A stretch of DNA of 10,862 bases from Clostridiales bacterium (GCA_012728445.1 JAAYFA010000252.1:1-10862); one strand, 5' to 3'. Shown: positions 1 to 7,882, numbered from the stretch's first letter. Translations and numbers: made by a program. Notes: a model not told the origin generated them from the sequence alone.

Positions 1-1
1 C

Positions 2-1039
2 CATTACATCGAACTGCCGTTTGATTTGAGCAAGGTGCTGTTTATCACAACCGCTAATATGCAGGATACGATACCCGCGCCGCTACTTGACAGGATGGAG
101 ATTATCGAACTCGGCAGCTACACGCATGAGGAAAAATTTAACATCGCCAAAAAGCATTTGATGCCAAAACAGGCAAAACGCCACGGCCTTTCCGGCAAAA
201 CCTTTCGTATGACGGACGATGCCTTGCATCTTTTAATTGACGGCTACACCAAAGAAGCGGGTGTGCGCAAGCTGGAACAAAAAATTGCCGCAATCCTGCG
301 TAAAGTGGCTGTTAGGGTAGCCAATGGAGAAAAAAGAGTTTCCATCAAAGCTGCTGATTTGGATGAACTGCTTGGCGCAAGAAGATATAAAAACGAAAAA
401 CCCGAAGCGATGATTGAGCCGGGACTGGTGAACGGCCTTGCGTGGACATCTGTCGGGGGCGAAATGCTTCAAATTGAGGCAGCCGTACTGGACGGCACGG
501 GCAAGCTGGAACTTACCGGTTCGCTTGGTGACGTCATGAAGGAGTCCGCCAAGGCGGCGCAGAGCTTTATTAGGTCCAGAGCGAACAGACTGCATATTGA
601 TAAAAACTTTTATAAAGAAAAAGACATTCACATCCACGTGCCCGAAGGCGCGGTGCCAAAGGATGGTCCGTCGGCGGGGGTTACAATAGCCACGGCGCTC
701 ATTTCCGCCTTGACCGGCATCCCGGCACGCGGCGATCTTGCGATGACGGGTGAAATAACGCTTCGCGGGCGCATTCTTTCCATCGGCGGGCTCAAAGAAA
801 AAGCGATGGCCGCCTACAGGGCGGGGATTAAGAAAGTCCTTATACCCGAAGAAAATCTGCCCGACCTGCGCGAGGTTGAGCAAGCTGTCAAAGACAGTGT
901 AGAGTTTGTTGCGGTGAGTAGCATTGACGAAGTATTTAAGCATGCGCTCGTGAGCGACATAGATGCAATCGACCGAGAGAAAACGAAATTGCCCACTACC
1001 GACAACATGCCGGTTTCACGCGGGATTATACCGCAGTGA
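2..1039 (+). CDS. lon: ATP-dependent protease Lon (LonA), C-terminal part only
   Basis: Lon is a cytoplasmic ATP-driven serine protease that degrades damaged and regulatory proteins. The gene enters from the left edge: the frame is open from base 2 and starts with HYIELPFDLS, so the TTG at 26 is internal and not a start. The 345 visible residues cover the end of the AAA+ module (sensor-1 Asn in ITTAN, arginine finger in LLDRMEII at residue 31, sensor-2 Arg in GVRKLEQ at residue 89) and the full proteolytic domain. The catalytic Ser is in PKDGPSAG (residue 224, codon 671-673). The catalytic Lys lies 43 residues later in GGLKEK (residue 267, codon 800-802), the same spacing as in E. coli Lon. 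The Walker A and B motifs and the N-terminal domain lie outside the window. About 30 residues after the last conserved block form a short, poorly conserved tail. engB follows on the same strand, as in Bacillus. Confidence 0.97.
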   Translation, partial: HYIELPFDLSKVLFITTANMQDTIPAPLLDRMEIIELGSYTHEEKFNIAKKHLMPKQAKRHGLSGKTFRMTDDALHLLIDGYTKEAGVRKLEQKIAAILRKVAVRVANGEKRVSIKAADLDELLGARRYKNEKPEAMIEPGLVNGLAWTSVGGEMLQIEAAVLDGTGKLELTGSLGDVMKESAKAAQSFIRSRANRLHIDKNFYKEKDIHIHVPEGAVPKDGPSAGVTIATALISALTGIPARGDLAMTGEITLRGRILSIGGLKEKAMAAYRAGIKKVLIPEENLPDLREVEQAVKDSVEFVAVSSIDEVFKHALVSDIDAIDREKTKLPTTDNMPVSRGIIPQ

Positions 1040-1040
1040 C

Positions 1041-1116
1041 CGCAGGACTGAGGTTCTGCGAGAAGCAATAGGGGGCGGGTGACTTCTCCACGCTCTCCGC
1101 ACCCCACTATCGCTTC
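1041..1116 (+). other. Folded spacer between lon and engB (two adjacent hairpins)
   Basis: The gap between lon and engB contains two inverted repeats back to back. The first pairs CGCAGGAC (1041-1048) with GTTCTGCG (1053-1060) around a TGAG tetraloop, with one G-U pair. The second is a longer imperfect stem: GAAGC (1062-1066) with GCTTC (1112-1116), ATAG (1068-1071) with CTAT (1107-1110), GGG (1072-1074) with CCC (1103-1105) and GCGG (1075-1078) with CCGC (1097-1100). There is no T-run after either hairpin, so this is not a typical intrinsic terminator. It could be an mRNA-processing or stability element, a leader for engB, or a copy of an intergenic repeat. The pairing is visible; the role is not known. 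Confidence 0.5.
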
Positions 1117-1120
1117 CCAT

Positions 1121-1127
1121 GAAAGGA
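1121..1127 (+). promoter_or_regulatory. Ribosome binding site that sets the engB start
   Basis: GAAAGGA at 1121-1127 lies 9 bases before the ATG at 1137, which is good spacing. The upstream in-frame ATG at 1119 overlaps this site and is preceded by a pyrimidine-rich stretch with no Shine-Dalgarno match, so 1137 is preferred as the start. Confidence 0.6.
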
Positions 1128-1136
1128 TATAAACGC

Positions 1137-1739
1137 ATGCATTTTAACAACGTTGAATTTGAAACTTCTTTTGGCACCCAGGCGCAGCTGCCGGCATCCG
1201 AAATGCCGGAAATTGCGTTTGCAGGGCGCTCCAATGTCGGCAAGTCATCCTTGCTCAATAAAATACTTAACCGCAAAAGTTTGGCAAGAACCAGTTCCAT
1301 GCCCGGTAAAACCATAACCGTCAACTTTTTCAAAGGCGTGGGTTTTCGGTTTGTGGATTTGCCCGGCTACGGTTATGCTAAGGTTTCGCAGACGGAAAAA
1401 ACCCGCTGGGCCGGGCTGATGGAGGCCTATTTTAAAACGTCAAGGAATATATGCCTTGTTGTGCCGCTGATTGATATGCGCCATAAGCCTTCGGCGGATG
1501 ATTATATCATGCTCAATTTTCTGAAAGAAAGCGGCTATCATTTTGTAATAGCCATGACCAAATGCGACAAACTCAATAAAACGCAGCGCTTGAAACGCTT
1601 GGAAGAACTTGAAGAAGAACTTTCGGACTTTCCCACGAATCAAAGGATACCCTTCTCGTCCCAAACGGGGGAAGGTGTTGAAGAAGTACAGCAGGTAATC
1701 AGCGACACGCTGACATCATATGAACAGGAGAGCAAATAA
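1137..1739 (+). CDS. engB: Ribosome biogenesis GTPase EngB (YihA/YsxC)
   Basis: EngB is a small TRAFAC-class GTPase needed for late assembly of the large ribosomal subunit in the cytoplasm. The 200-residue product has all the G motifs in order: G1 GRSNVGKSS (30-38), the G2 region in MPGKTITVNF (56-65), G3 DLPGYG (74-79), G4 TKCDK (141-145) and a G5-like SSQTGEG (174-180). Its length fits the family (about 195-210 residues). The ATG at 1119 would add six residues but has no ribosome binding site, whereas the ATG at 1137 has GAAAGGA 9 bases upstream. The gene follows lon, the arrangement known from Bacillus (lonA-ysxC), and ends 2 bases before lysA, so the two are probably co-transcribed. Identity is secure; only the start is open. 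Confidence 0.96.
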   Translation: MHFNNVEFETSFGTQAQLPASEMPEIAFAGRSNVGKSSLLNKILNRKSLARTSSMPGKTITVNFFKGVGFRFVDLPGYGYAKVSQTEKTRWAGLMEAYFKTSRNICLVVPLIDMRHKPSADDYIMLNFLKESGYHFVIAMTKCDKLNKTQRLKRLEELEEELSDFPTNQRIPFSSQTGEGVEEVQQVISDTLTSYEQESK

Positions 1740-1741
1740 TT

Positions 1742-3040
1742 ATGTATGTTTCGGATTGTATTGGGGTAAATGACAAAGGACATTTAACGATAGGCGGTTG
1801 TGATACCGTTGAACTGGCCCGGCGTTTCGGTACACCGGTCTATGTTTATGATGAGATGGAAATTCGTCGCAATTGCCAAGAATTTGTCCGCTCTATTGAA
1901 GATAACTACGCCGGCAACGGGATGGTCCTGTATGCAAGCAAGGCGTTTTGCTGTAAGGAGATTTGCCGTATTTGTGCGCAGGAGAACATGGGGCTTGACG
2001 TCGTTTCGGGCGGGGAGCTTTATACCGCACTTTCCGTCGATTTCCCTGTGGAAAAAATATACTTTCACGGCAACAACAAAACGGCGGATGAACTCGAACA
2101 AGCCGTCGAACATAACGTCGGTAGAATTGTTGTGGACAATATATTTGAGCTTGAGATGCTGGAGAGAATTGCCGGCGACGCCGGTAAAACCGCTGAGATT
2201 CTTTTCCGTATCAAGCCGGGTATTGACGCACACACCCATAGCTTCGTAAAAACGGGGCAAATCGACTCCAAGTTCGGCTTTGCGCTGGAAACAGGGGAAG
2301 CGATGGCGGCTGTCAAAAAGGCCCTCGAAATGAAGCACATCAGGCTTGTCGGCGTTCATTGCCACATCGGGTCTCAAATATTTGACATTGACCCCTTTGA
2401 GCTTGCCGCAAGGGTGATGCTCGATTTTATGGCTCAAGTGAAAAAAGAAACAGGGCTTGAACTCGATATATTAAACCTCGGCGGCGGTTTTGGCATCAAA
2501 TACCTGCAAACAGACCGTCCGCGTCCATTCAGCGATTATATGAAAAAGGTCTCGGCTGTAGTCAAGGAGTACTCGGCTGAGTTGGGGCTTAAAATTCCAT
2601 ATATTATTATTGAGCCCGGCAGGTCTATCGTCGGTGCGGCCGGCTTGACGCTCTATACCGTTGGGGCTGTCAAAAAAATACCGGATGTCCGTACCTACGT
2701 TTCCGTCGACGGCGGAATGGGGGACAACCCCCGTTATGTTCTGTACCAGTCAAAATATGAGGTGCTCTGCGCCAACAAGGCGAATGAGCCCAGAGAATGC
2801 ACGGCGACAATTGCCGGCAAATGCTGTGAAAGCGGCGATTTAATTCAGGAATGGACCTCTGTGCAACGGGTGGAACCCGGCGACATACTCGCAGTCCTGG
2901 CTACGGGTGCTTACAACTACTCCATGGCCTCCAACTATAACCGCATCTGCCGTCCTCCCGTTGTGATGGTGAAAGATGGCGAGGCGAGAATAGTGGTCGA
3001 GCGCGAGACCTATGCCGACATGACACGAAAAGATATATAA
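1742..3040 (+). CDS. lysA: Diaminopimelate decarboxylase
   Basis: LysA is a PLP enzyme that decarboxylates meso-diaminopimelate to L-lysine, the last step of lysine synthesis, and also draws on the cell-wall precursor pool. The 432-residue product is a fold-type III (alanine racemase-like) decarboxylase. The PLP lysine is K67 in YASKAF. HCHIGSQ is at 206-212, the glycine-rich phosphate-binding loop LNLGGGFG ends at 251, and EPGRS is at 291-295. The active-site cysteine motif CESGD (362-366) comes from the partner subunit in the dimer, and GAYNYSMASNYN is at 389-400. ATG 1742 is preceded by AGGAG at 1726-1730, inside the end of engB, two bases after the engB stop. No other lysine genes are nearby and no lysine riboswitch is visible, so expression probably follows the upstream operon promoter. 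Confidence 0.97.
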   Translation: MYVSDCIGVNDKGHLTIGGCDTVELARRFGTPVYVYDEMEIRRNCQEFVRSIEDNYAGNGMVLYASKAFCCKEICRICAQENMGLDVVSGGELYTALSVDFPVEKIYFHGNNKTADELEQAVEHNVGRIVVDNIFELEMLERIAGDAGKTAEILFRIKPGIDAHTHSFVKTGQIDSKFGFALETGEAMAAVKKALEMKHIRLVGVHCHIGSQIFDIDPFELAARVMLDFMAQVKKETGLELDILNLGGGFGIKYLQTDRPRPFSDYMKKVSAVVKEYSAELGLKIPYIIIEPGRSIVGAAGLTLYTVGAVKKIPDVRTYVSVDGGMGDNPRYVLYQSKYEVLCANKANEPRECTATIAGKCCESGDLIQEWTSVQRVEPGDILAVLATGAYNYSMASNYNRICRPPVVMVKDGEARIVVERETYADMTRKDI

Positions 3041-3065
3041 AAAATCTACAATACAGGAGGCAATT

Positions 3066-4358
3066 ATGGGAGCCAAACCATTTGTCAGCACCATCGCCCC
3101 GGGCGTGCGTCTGTGCGCGTCGCAAACCGACCGCTTCAAAACCGGCTGTATTTCTTTTACAATGGCATTGCCCTTGGAGGGTGATATAGCTGCAAACGCT
3201 GTTTTACCCTATATTCTTTACCGTTCCTGCCGCAAGTATCCCGATTTTTCTTGCCTGAATGGGGTGCTGGCCGACCTTTACGGCGCCACACTTTCAGCGG
3301 GTGTTTCAAAGCTTGGCGAGGCACAAGTTTTATCCGTTGAGCTGACATCTATCGATGACCGTTTTGCGCTCGAGGGGGAAAGCATATCCCAAAGCTGTGC
3401 GGAGTTACTGCTGGATTTAATTTTTGACCCGGACTTAGATGAAGATAGCCGCTTTCGTGAAGAAGCTGTACAAAGAGAGAAACGCCTGCTTATTGAAAGA
3501 ATGGAAAGCGAGCTCAACGACAAACGGGTGTTCGCTCTGCGCCGCTGTGTAGAAGTTATGTGCGCAGATGAAAAGTACGGGCTCAGCAGGTACGGCACGC
3601 ACGAAGATATAAAGACTTTAACCGGTGAAAGAGTTTTAAACGCTTGGCAAAATATGCTGAAAACTGCCGTCATTCAAATTGACATGGCCGGCAGTGGCGC
3701 AAGCGAAAACATTGCGGATGCATTGCGCAAGCAGTTTTTACCTATAGAACGGAATCCTGCTGTGATTGAAACAGTTTTCATCAAGACCACGAAAGAGCCG
3801 CGTAACGTAGAAGAAAAGCTGCCCGTTAAGCAAGGCAAGCTTGTTTTAGGCTTTAGGACAGGGACGCTTGATGCGAGCGACAACGCGTCTGCATTTAAGG
3901 TAATGACCGATATTTTCGGTGGTGGAACCTATTCCAAGCTGTTCGCCAATGTCCGTGAAAAAATGAGCTTGTGCTACTACTGTTCCGCACGCCTGACACG
4001 GCACAAAGGCGTCATTTTTGTCCAGAGTGGTATTGAAAGTGAGCAGGCGCTACCGGCTACTGACGCAATTTTGGATCAGCTTGATGCGGTTAAGGCAGGC
4101 AAGTTTGAAGAAGAAGACATCAAAGCGTCAAAAATGTCGATGACCGACCATCTGCGCAGCATCGAGGATTCACCCGAGGATTTGATCGCCTGGTATGCCT
4201 CACAAATTTTTGAGTCCGAGCTAAAAACGCCCGAACGGGAATCACAGCTGATAAACGCTGTTACAAAAGATGAAGTGACAGCGGCCGCAAATCGCGTGAC
4301 GCTGGACACAATTTATATGCTGTCGGGTACAGGGGAGGCGCAAACAGATGAAGTTTAG
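3066..4358 (+). CDS. M16-family peptidase-like protein, YmfF type, no zinc site
   Basis: This 430-residue protein has the layout of a clan ME (M16B) peptidase: two homologous halves. The N-terminal half lacks the HxxEH zinc motif. The expected position, around residues 48-60, reads LPYILYRSCRKYPD, so it cannot be a stand-alone metallopeptidase. The C-terminal half keeps the GGGTYSKLFANVREKMSLCYY block (285-305), with the Arg/Tyr pair that binds substrate in M16B partners. It matches the protein often annotated as EF-P 5-aminopentanol modification-associated protein YfmF (B. subtilis YmfF). It overlaps the next gene, a zinc-site M16 protein, by 11 bases, so a heterodimer with one active and one non-catalytic subunit is the natural inference. 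A strong AGGAGG (3055-3060) lies 5 bases before the ATG. Substrate unknown. Confidence 0.85.
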   Translation: MGAKPFVSTIAPGVRLCASQTDRFKTGCISFTMALPLEGDIAANAVLPYILYRSCRKYPDFSCLNGVLADLYGATLSAGVSKLGEAQVLSVELTSIDDRFALEGESISQSCAELLLDLIFDPDLDEDSRFREEAVQREKRLLIERMESELNDKRVFALRRCVEVMCADEKYGLSRYGTHEDIKTLTGERVLNAWQNMLKTAVIQIDMAGSGASENIADALRKQFLPIERNPAVIETVFIKTTKEPRNVEEKLPVKQGKLVLGFRTGTLDASDNASAFKVMTDIFGGGTYSKLFANVREKMSLCYYCSARLTRHKGVIFVQSGIESEQALPATDAILDQLDAVKAGKFEEEDIKASKMSMTDHLRSIEDSPEDLIAWYASQIFESELKTPERESQLINAVTKDEVTAAANRVTLDTIYMLSGTGEAQTDEV

Positions 4359-5619
4359 AGAAATTCGCAACGTGGCTTTAAATGAAAGCTATCACGAGAT
4401 TATACACGCTTCGGGGCTAACCATTTTAGTAATGCCAAAGGTTGGCTATTCTTCCGCCTATGCGGTTTTTGCCGCAAAATACGGCTCGATTGATACGCGC
4501 ATCGCGCTGGCTGATGGTGGTTTTGCGGATATCCCCGAAGGCACCGCACATTTCTTAGAGCATAAACTTTTTGAGAGCGAGGAGCTCGATGCTTTTGAGC
4601 GTTTCGCCAAAACCGGCGCGAGTGCCAACGCATACACCAGTTTTGACCGCACGGGGTACCTGTTCTCTTGCACCGAAAATTTCAAGGAGTCGCTTGGAAT
4701 ATTACTTGATTTTGTGCAAAAACCATATTTCACACAGGAAACGGTCGAAAAAGAGCAAGGGATCATCGGGCAAGAAATTAAGATGTACAAAGACGTTGCG
4801 GAGTGGGAGGTTTTATTTAACCTATTGCGCGCTCTTTACCATGTGTCCCCTGTGCGCATCGATATTGCGGGGACAGAAGAATCCATTGCTCAAATTTCTG
4901 CCGAAATGTTGTACAGTTGCTATAACAGCTTTTACAACTTGAACAATATGGTGCTTGCCGTTTCCGGCAACGCAACCGTACAGGATGTTTTGGAAGTGGC
5001 TGACAGGCTATTGAAGCCTCAGGATGGCGTGATGGCAAAAAGAGAGTTTGTGCTTGAACCGCCCGAGCCCGCAACGGCTTATATAGAAGAAAAACTGTCG
5101 GTAAACGCACCGCAGTTTATGCTCGGGTACAAAGAGCATATCAGCACGCCCGAGCGTACCACGGAAGAGCGCCTGAGCACCGGTATTTTGCTGGATATTA
5201 TAGCAGGCAAATCATCACCGTTATACAAAAGGCTGCTGGAAGCGGAGCTTATCAACACAAGCTTTTCGTTTGAATACTTTGAAGGGTTCGGCTATGCTTG
5301 CCCCATGTTCGGCGGCGAATCCAAAAACCCCGAAGCGGTTGCGACGGAAATTAAAAATGAAATCCGCAAACTTAAAGTCGATAAGGTTGACGAAAAGAGT
5401 TTTGAGCGCACAAGAAGAAAACTTTACGGCAGAATGATTATGATGTATAATGACGTCGATGGTCTTGCCAATGAGCTTGCTGCTACATTCTTCACAGGCA
5501 ACGGGTTGTTTGATGACTTGGAGGGCTGTAAAGCTATAACACTTGACACCATTAACAACAGGCTTGATGAGATTCTGGATGAAGCCGGTGCGGCACTTTC
5601 CGTAATCCTACCGGTATAG
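4348..5619 (+). CDS. M16-family zinc peptidase, YmfH type
   Basis: This 423-residue M16B peptidase is the catalytic partner of the preceding gene. The inverted zinc motif HFLEH (H68, E71, H72) is intact, and the third zinc ligand is probably E143 in IIGQEIKM, 71 residues after H72 and close to the usual spacing. A second M16 half follows, with KSSPLYKRLLEAELI (288-302). The protein resembles B. subtilis YmfH, annotated as EF-P 5-aminopentanol modification-associated protein YfmH. No signal peptide or membrane segment is visible, so it should act in the cytoplasm. The ATG lies inside the end of the upstream gene, with GGAGG at 4334-4338 at 9 bases spacing, which points to coupled translation and balanced subunit amounts. 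The family match is firm. The link to EF-P modification comes only from the B. subtilis locus; no EF-P modification gene (such as ymfI) is in this window. Confidence 0.88.
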   Translation: MKFREIRNVALNESYHEIIHASGLTILVMPKVGYSSAYAVFAAKYGSIDTRIALADGGFADIPEGTAHFLEHKLFESEELDAFERFAKTGASANAYTSFDRTGYLFSCTENFKESLGILLDFVQKPYFTQETVEKEQGIIGQEIKMYKDVAEWEVLFNLLRALYHVSPVRIDIAGTEESIAQISAEMLYSCYNSFYNLNNMVLAVSGNATVQDVLEVADRLLKPQDGVMAKREFVLEPPEPATAYIEEKLSVNAPQFMLGYKEHISTPERTTEERLSTGILLDIIAGKSSPLYKRLLEAELINTSFSFEYFEGFGYACPMFGGESKNPEAVATEIKNEIRKLKVDKVDEKSFERTRRKLYGRMIMMYNDVDGLANELAATFFTGNGLFDDLEGCKAITLDTINNRLDEILDEAGAALSVILPV

Positions 5620-5659
5620 TTTTCATAACCGGACAAATAAAGACAGGGGGAACTTTTTG

Positions 5660-6763
5660 ATGAGTGACACAATGACTACCGTGTATTTCAAGGCTATTGA
5701 AAGAGGCTTCAACATTTCATCCGACTTTGCAAACTTCTCGTTTTTTGGTTTACAGCTGAGCGTTAAATGGTATGGCGTGATTATTGCTTTTGGGTTTTTG
5801 CTTGCCGTGCTTTTAGGCGGCCGCGGCGCGTATAAATGGAAAATGAGCCTTGACAACATGATTGATGTTTTAATCTACGGCACAATACTTGGCATCATCG
5901 GCGCCAGGCTCTATTATGTGCTTGCGAACTGGTCCTATTACAAAGACAACCTTTCCAGCATCTTCAGTGTATGGGAAGGGGGCTTAGCGATATACGGCGG
6001 GCTTATCGGTGGTCTTATAGCGGCCTATATCGTCTGCAAGGTGACAAAACTCAATTTCTATAATCTGTTGGACTTGTCTGCGATGAGCTTTCTTGTCGGG
6101 CAGGGTATCGGCCGCTGGGGCAACTTTGCCAATCAAGAGGTCTTTGGCACAAACACCAACCTTCCTTGGGGTATGTGGAGCCAAAAGACAGCTGATTTTA
6201 TCAGCTCTAATCAAGCGGAACTGGTCGGAAAAGGTATCTCCGTACAAGCCGGCACATTTGCGGAAAAAGCCTTTGTTCATCCAACCTTTCTCTATGAATC
6301 GATTTGGTGTTTATTGGGCTTTGCTGTTCTCTATATCATATGCCAAAAATACCGTAAATTCAGCGGCCAAATCATGCTTTGCTATGGCGTCTGGTATGGT
6401 GCAGGGCGAGCGGTTATCGAAGGCTTCCGGCTGGATGGGACTCCGCTGGCAATTGGCATAACGCTCAACCAAGTGCGCTCCTTAACGCTCGCCGTGGTTT
6501 GCGCGGTTTTACTTGTTGTACTATTAAATAAATATATAAAACATCCAAAGCCGATTGAAGGCGTGGATTTCTTCCCCGCCGAGGTGGAAAAGGGTAAAGG
6601 CGGTAAAAAATCTAAAGCAGTCGAAAATGTGGAAGTCGAAGCGGTCGTCCTTGATCAAACAATCAAAGCGAACGAAACGGCTGAAACCCAAAACATAGTT
6701 GAAGAAGCGGTTGACGATATGACCGATGCGCCAAGCGAAAACGACGAGCAAAAAGGTGAATAA
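5660..6763 (+). CDS. lgt: Prolipoprotein diacylglyceryl transferase with charged C-terminal tail
   Basis: Lgt moves diacylglycerol from phosphatidylglycerol to the lipobox cysteine of prelipoproteins in the cytoplasmic membrane. Membrane segments are visible at about 38-55, 68-88, 108-126, 136-150, 213-228 and 272-291. The Lgt signature GRWGNFANQEVFG is at 151-163, with HPTFLYES at 207-214 and GRAVIEGFRLD at 249-259. In the GGLAIYGG block (107-114), Tyr stands where E. coli has His103; I believe this also occurs in other Firmicutes. At 367 residues it is roughly 80-100 longer than typical Lgt. The excess is a hydrophilic tail from about residue 293: first lysine/glycine-rich (EKGKGGKKSK), then strongly acidic to the end. 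The ATG at 5660 is 9 bases after AGGGGG (5645-5650); TTG at 5657 would add one residue and is less likely. The enzyme call is secure; the tail's role is unknown. Confidence 0.95.
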   Translation: MSDTMTTVYFKAIERGFNISSDFANFSFFGLQLSVKWYGVIIAFGFLLAVLLGGRGAYKWKMSLDNMIDVLIYGTILGIIGARLYYVLANWSYYKDNLSSIFSVWEGGLAIYGGLIGGLIAAYIVCKVTKLNFYNLLDLSAMSFLVGQGIGRWGNFANQEVFGTNTNLPWGMWSQKTADFISSNQAELVGKGISVQAGTFAEKAFVHPTFLYESIWCLLGFAVLYIICQKYRKFSGQIMLCYGVWYGAGRAVIEGFRLDGTPLAIGITLNQVRSLTLAVVCAVLLVVLLNKYIKHPKPIEGVDFFPAEVEKGKGGKKSKAVENVEVEAVVLDQTIKANETAETQNIVEEAVDDMTDAPSENDEQKGE

Positions 6764-6782
6764 AAAGGACTGACGGCAACAA

Positions 6783-7637
6783 ATGAGTAAACTGATTGAC
6801 GGCAAAAAAATAGCGTCTACGGTACTTGACAGGGTCGCACAAGATGTTAAGGATCTGGGGCAAAGCGGCCACGAGGTCGCGCTCGCGGTTATTGTCGTGG
6901 GTGATGACCCGGCGTCCCGCGTGTATGTAAACCATAAGAAGAAGGACTGCGCGCAGGTCGGCATAATCTCCCTCGAGTACGCACTGCCTGCCGATACCGA
7001 GCAAGCGGCGCTGATGGCGCTCATCACACAGCTCAACGAGCGTAAAGATATCAACGGCATCCTTTGCCAACTGCCGATTCCAAAACATCTCGACGAAAAG
7101 GCCGTACTGAGTGCCATTGCGCCCGAAAAGGATGTTGACGCCTTTCACCCGGTCAATGTCGGGCATATTATGCTTGGCGATTGCCTGCTCTTGCCCTGCA
7201 CACCCGCCGGTATTATGGAGATGTTGCACAGTGAAGAAGTCGAGATAACGGGTAAACACTGTGTGGTCATCGGGCGCAGTAATATTGTCGGCAAACCCAT
7301 GGCGATGCTGATGCTCAAGGAAAACGCCACCGTTACGATTTGCCACTCAAAAACCGTGGATTTGCCCGCGATAAGCAGGCAGGCGGATATTTTAATAGCG
7401 GCCGTTGGTCGGGCTAAATTTGTCACAGCGGATATGGTAAAACAAGGCGCTGTTATTATTGGTGTGGGCATGAACAGGGACGAAAACGGCAAACTCTGCG
7501 GCGATGTGGATTTTGCTGCGGTGGAGCCCAAAGCAAGTTTAATAACACCCGTACCCGGTGGGGTAGGGCCGATGACAAGGGCCATGCTTTTGCAAAACAC
7601 CATTATAGCGGCAAAAATGCAAAACAAGATAAAATAA
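6783..7637 (+). CDS. folD: Bifunctional methylene-THF dehydrogenase / methenyl-THF cyclohydrolase FolD
   Basis: FolD oxidises 5,10-methylene-tetrahydrofolate with NADP and hydrolyses the methenyl form to 10-formyl-tetrahydrofolate, supplying one-carbon units for purines and initiator formyl-Met. The 284-residue length is normal. Catalytic residues match the E. coli pattern: Y48 and K54 in VYVNHKKKDC, Q96 in CQLPIP, and D119 in KDVDAFHP. The dinucleotide-binding part has GRSNIVGKP (164-172), and the C-terminal PVPGGVGPMTRAML (256-269) is the usual signature. AAAAGGA (6763-6769) precedes the ATG with a rather long 13-base gap, just after the lgt stop, so it is probably translated from the shared transcript. 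No anomaly seen. Confidence 0.97.
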   Translation: MSKLIDGKKIASTVLDRVAQDVKDLGQSGHEVALAVIVVGDDPASRVYVNHKKKDCAQVGIISLEYALPADTEQAALMALITQLNERKDINGILCQLPIPKHLDEKAVLSAIAPEKDVDAFHPVNVGHIMLGDCLLLPCTPAGIMEMLHSEEVEITGKHCVVIGRSNIVGKPMAMLMLKENATVTICHSKTVDLPAISRQADILIAAVGRAKFVTADMVKQGAVIIGVGMNRDENGKLCGDVDFAAVEPKASLITPVPGGVGPMTRAMLLQNTIIAAKMQNKIK

Positions 7638-7669
7638 ATCATATTTTAAGACAGGAAAGGGTGTAAAAA

Positions 7670-7882
7670 ATGAACAAAAGACTATATAAAAGTTGTACCG
7701 ATAAAAAGCTGGAAGGCGTTTGCGCAGGCATTGCGAATTATTTTAACATAGACCCAACACTTGTTCGGGCTGGTTTCGCGTTGATTACGCTTTTTTCGGC
7801 CGGGGTGCCCGGCATTATAGCGTATATTGTGCTCGCTGCCATCATGCCTGTCGAACCGTGTGACCAAATGCCGCCACAATAA
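7670..7882 (+). CDS. Small PspC-domain membrane protein
   Basis: This 70-residue protein is essentially one PspC domain. A basic N-terminus (MNKRLYKSCTDKK) leads into LEGVCAGIANYFNIDPTLVR, the conserved helix pair of the family, and then a hydrophobic membrane segment at about 35-60 (LITLFSAGVPGIIAYIVLAAIMP). In E. coli, PspC is part of the membrane-stress phage shock system, but short stand-alone PspC proteins are common in Firmicutes and mostly uncharacterised. No pspA- or liaF-like gene is adjacent. AGGAAAGG (7653-7660) gives a good ribosome binding site 9 bases before the ATG. It lies 32 bases after folD and is probably the last gene of that transcript. No clear terminator follows before the rplU promoter. 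Confidence 0.88.
   Translation: MNKRLYKSCTDKKLEGVCAGIANYFNIDPTLVRAGFALITLFSAGVPGIIAYIVLAAIMPVEPCDQMPPQ

Noticed and set aside
233..943. Long open frame on the minus strand (236 codons) opposite lon
   Set aside because: It lies entirely antisense to a conserved lon reading frame and its translation shows no recognisable motif; it is a by-product of codon use in lon.
1740..1741. Possible lysine riboswitch in front of lysA
   Set aside because: Only two bases separate engB and lysA, and no L-box-like structure fits upstream; lysA appears to be read from the upstream transcript.
1784..2437. Long minus-strand open frame (217 codons) opposite lysA
   Set aside because: It is antisense to conserved PLP-enzyme motifs and shows no family features of its own.
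3066..5619. M16 pair as part of a RiPP (modified peptide) cluster
   Set aside because: There is no radical SAM enzyme, no short precursor peptide and no exporter nearby, and the pair matches the YmfF/YmfH housekeeping type.
5611..5632. CCGGT/ACCGG inverted repeat across the end of the second M16 gene
   Set aside because: The stem is only 5 bp, overlaps the stop codon and has no T-run after it, so it does not support a terminator.
6524..7346. Overlapping minus-strand open frames opposite the end of lgt and folD
   Set aside because: They cover conserved FolD motifs in the sense frame and have no recognisable domains; shadow frames.
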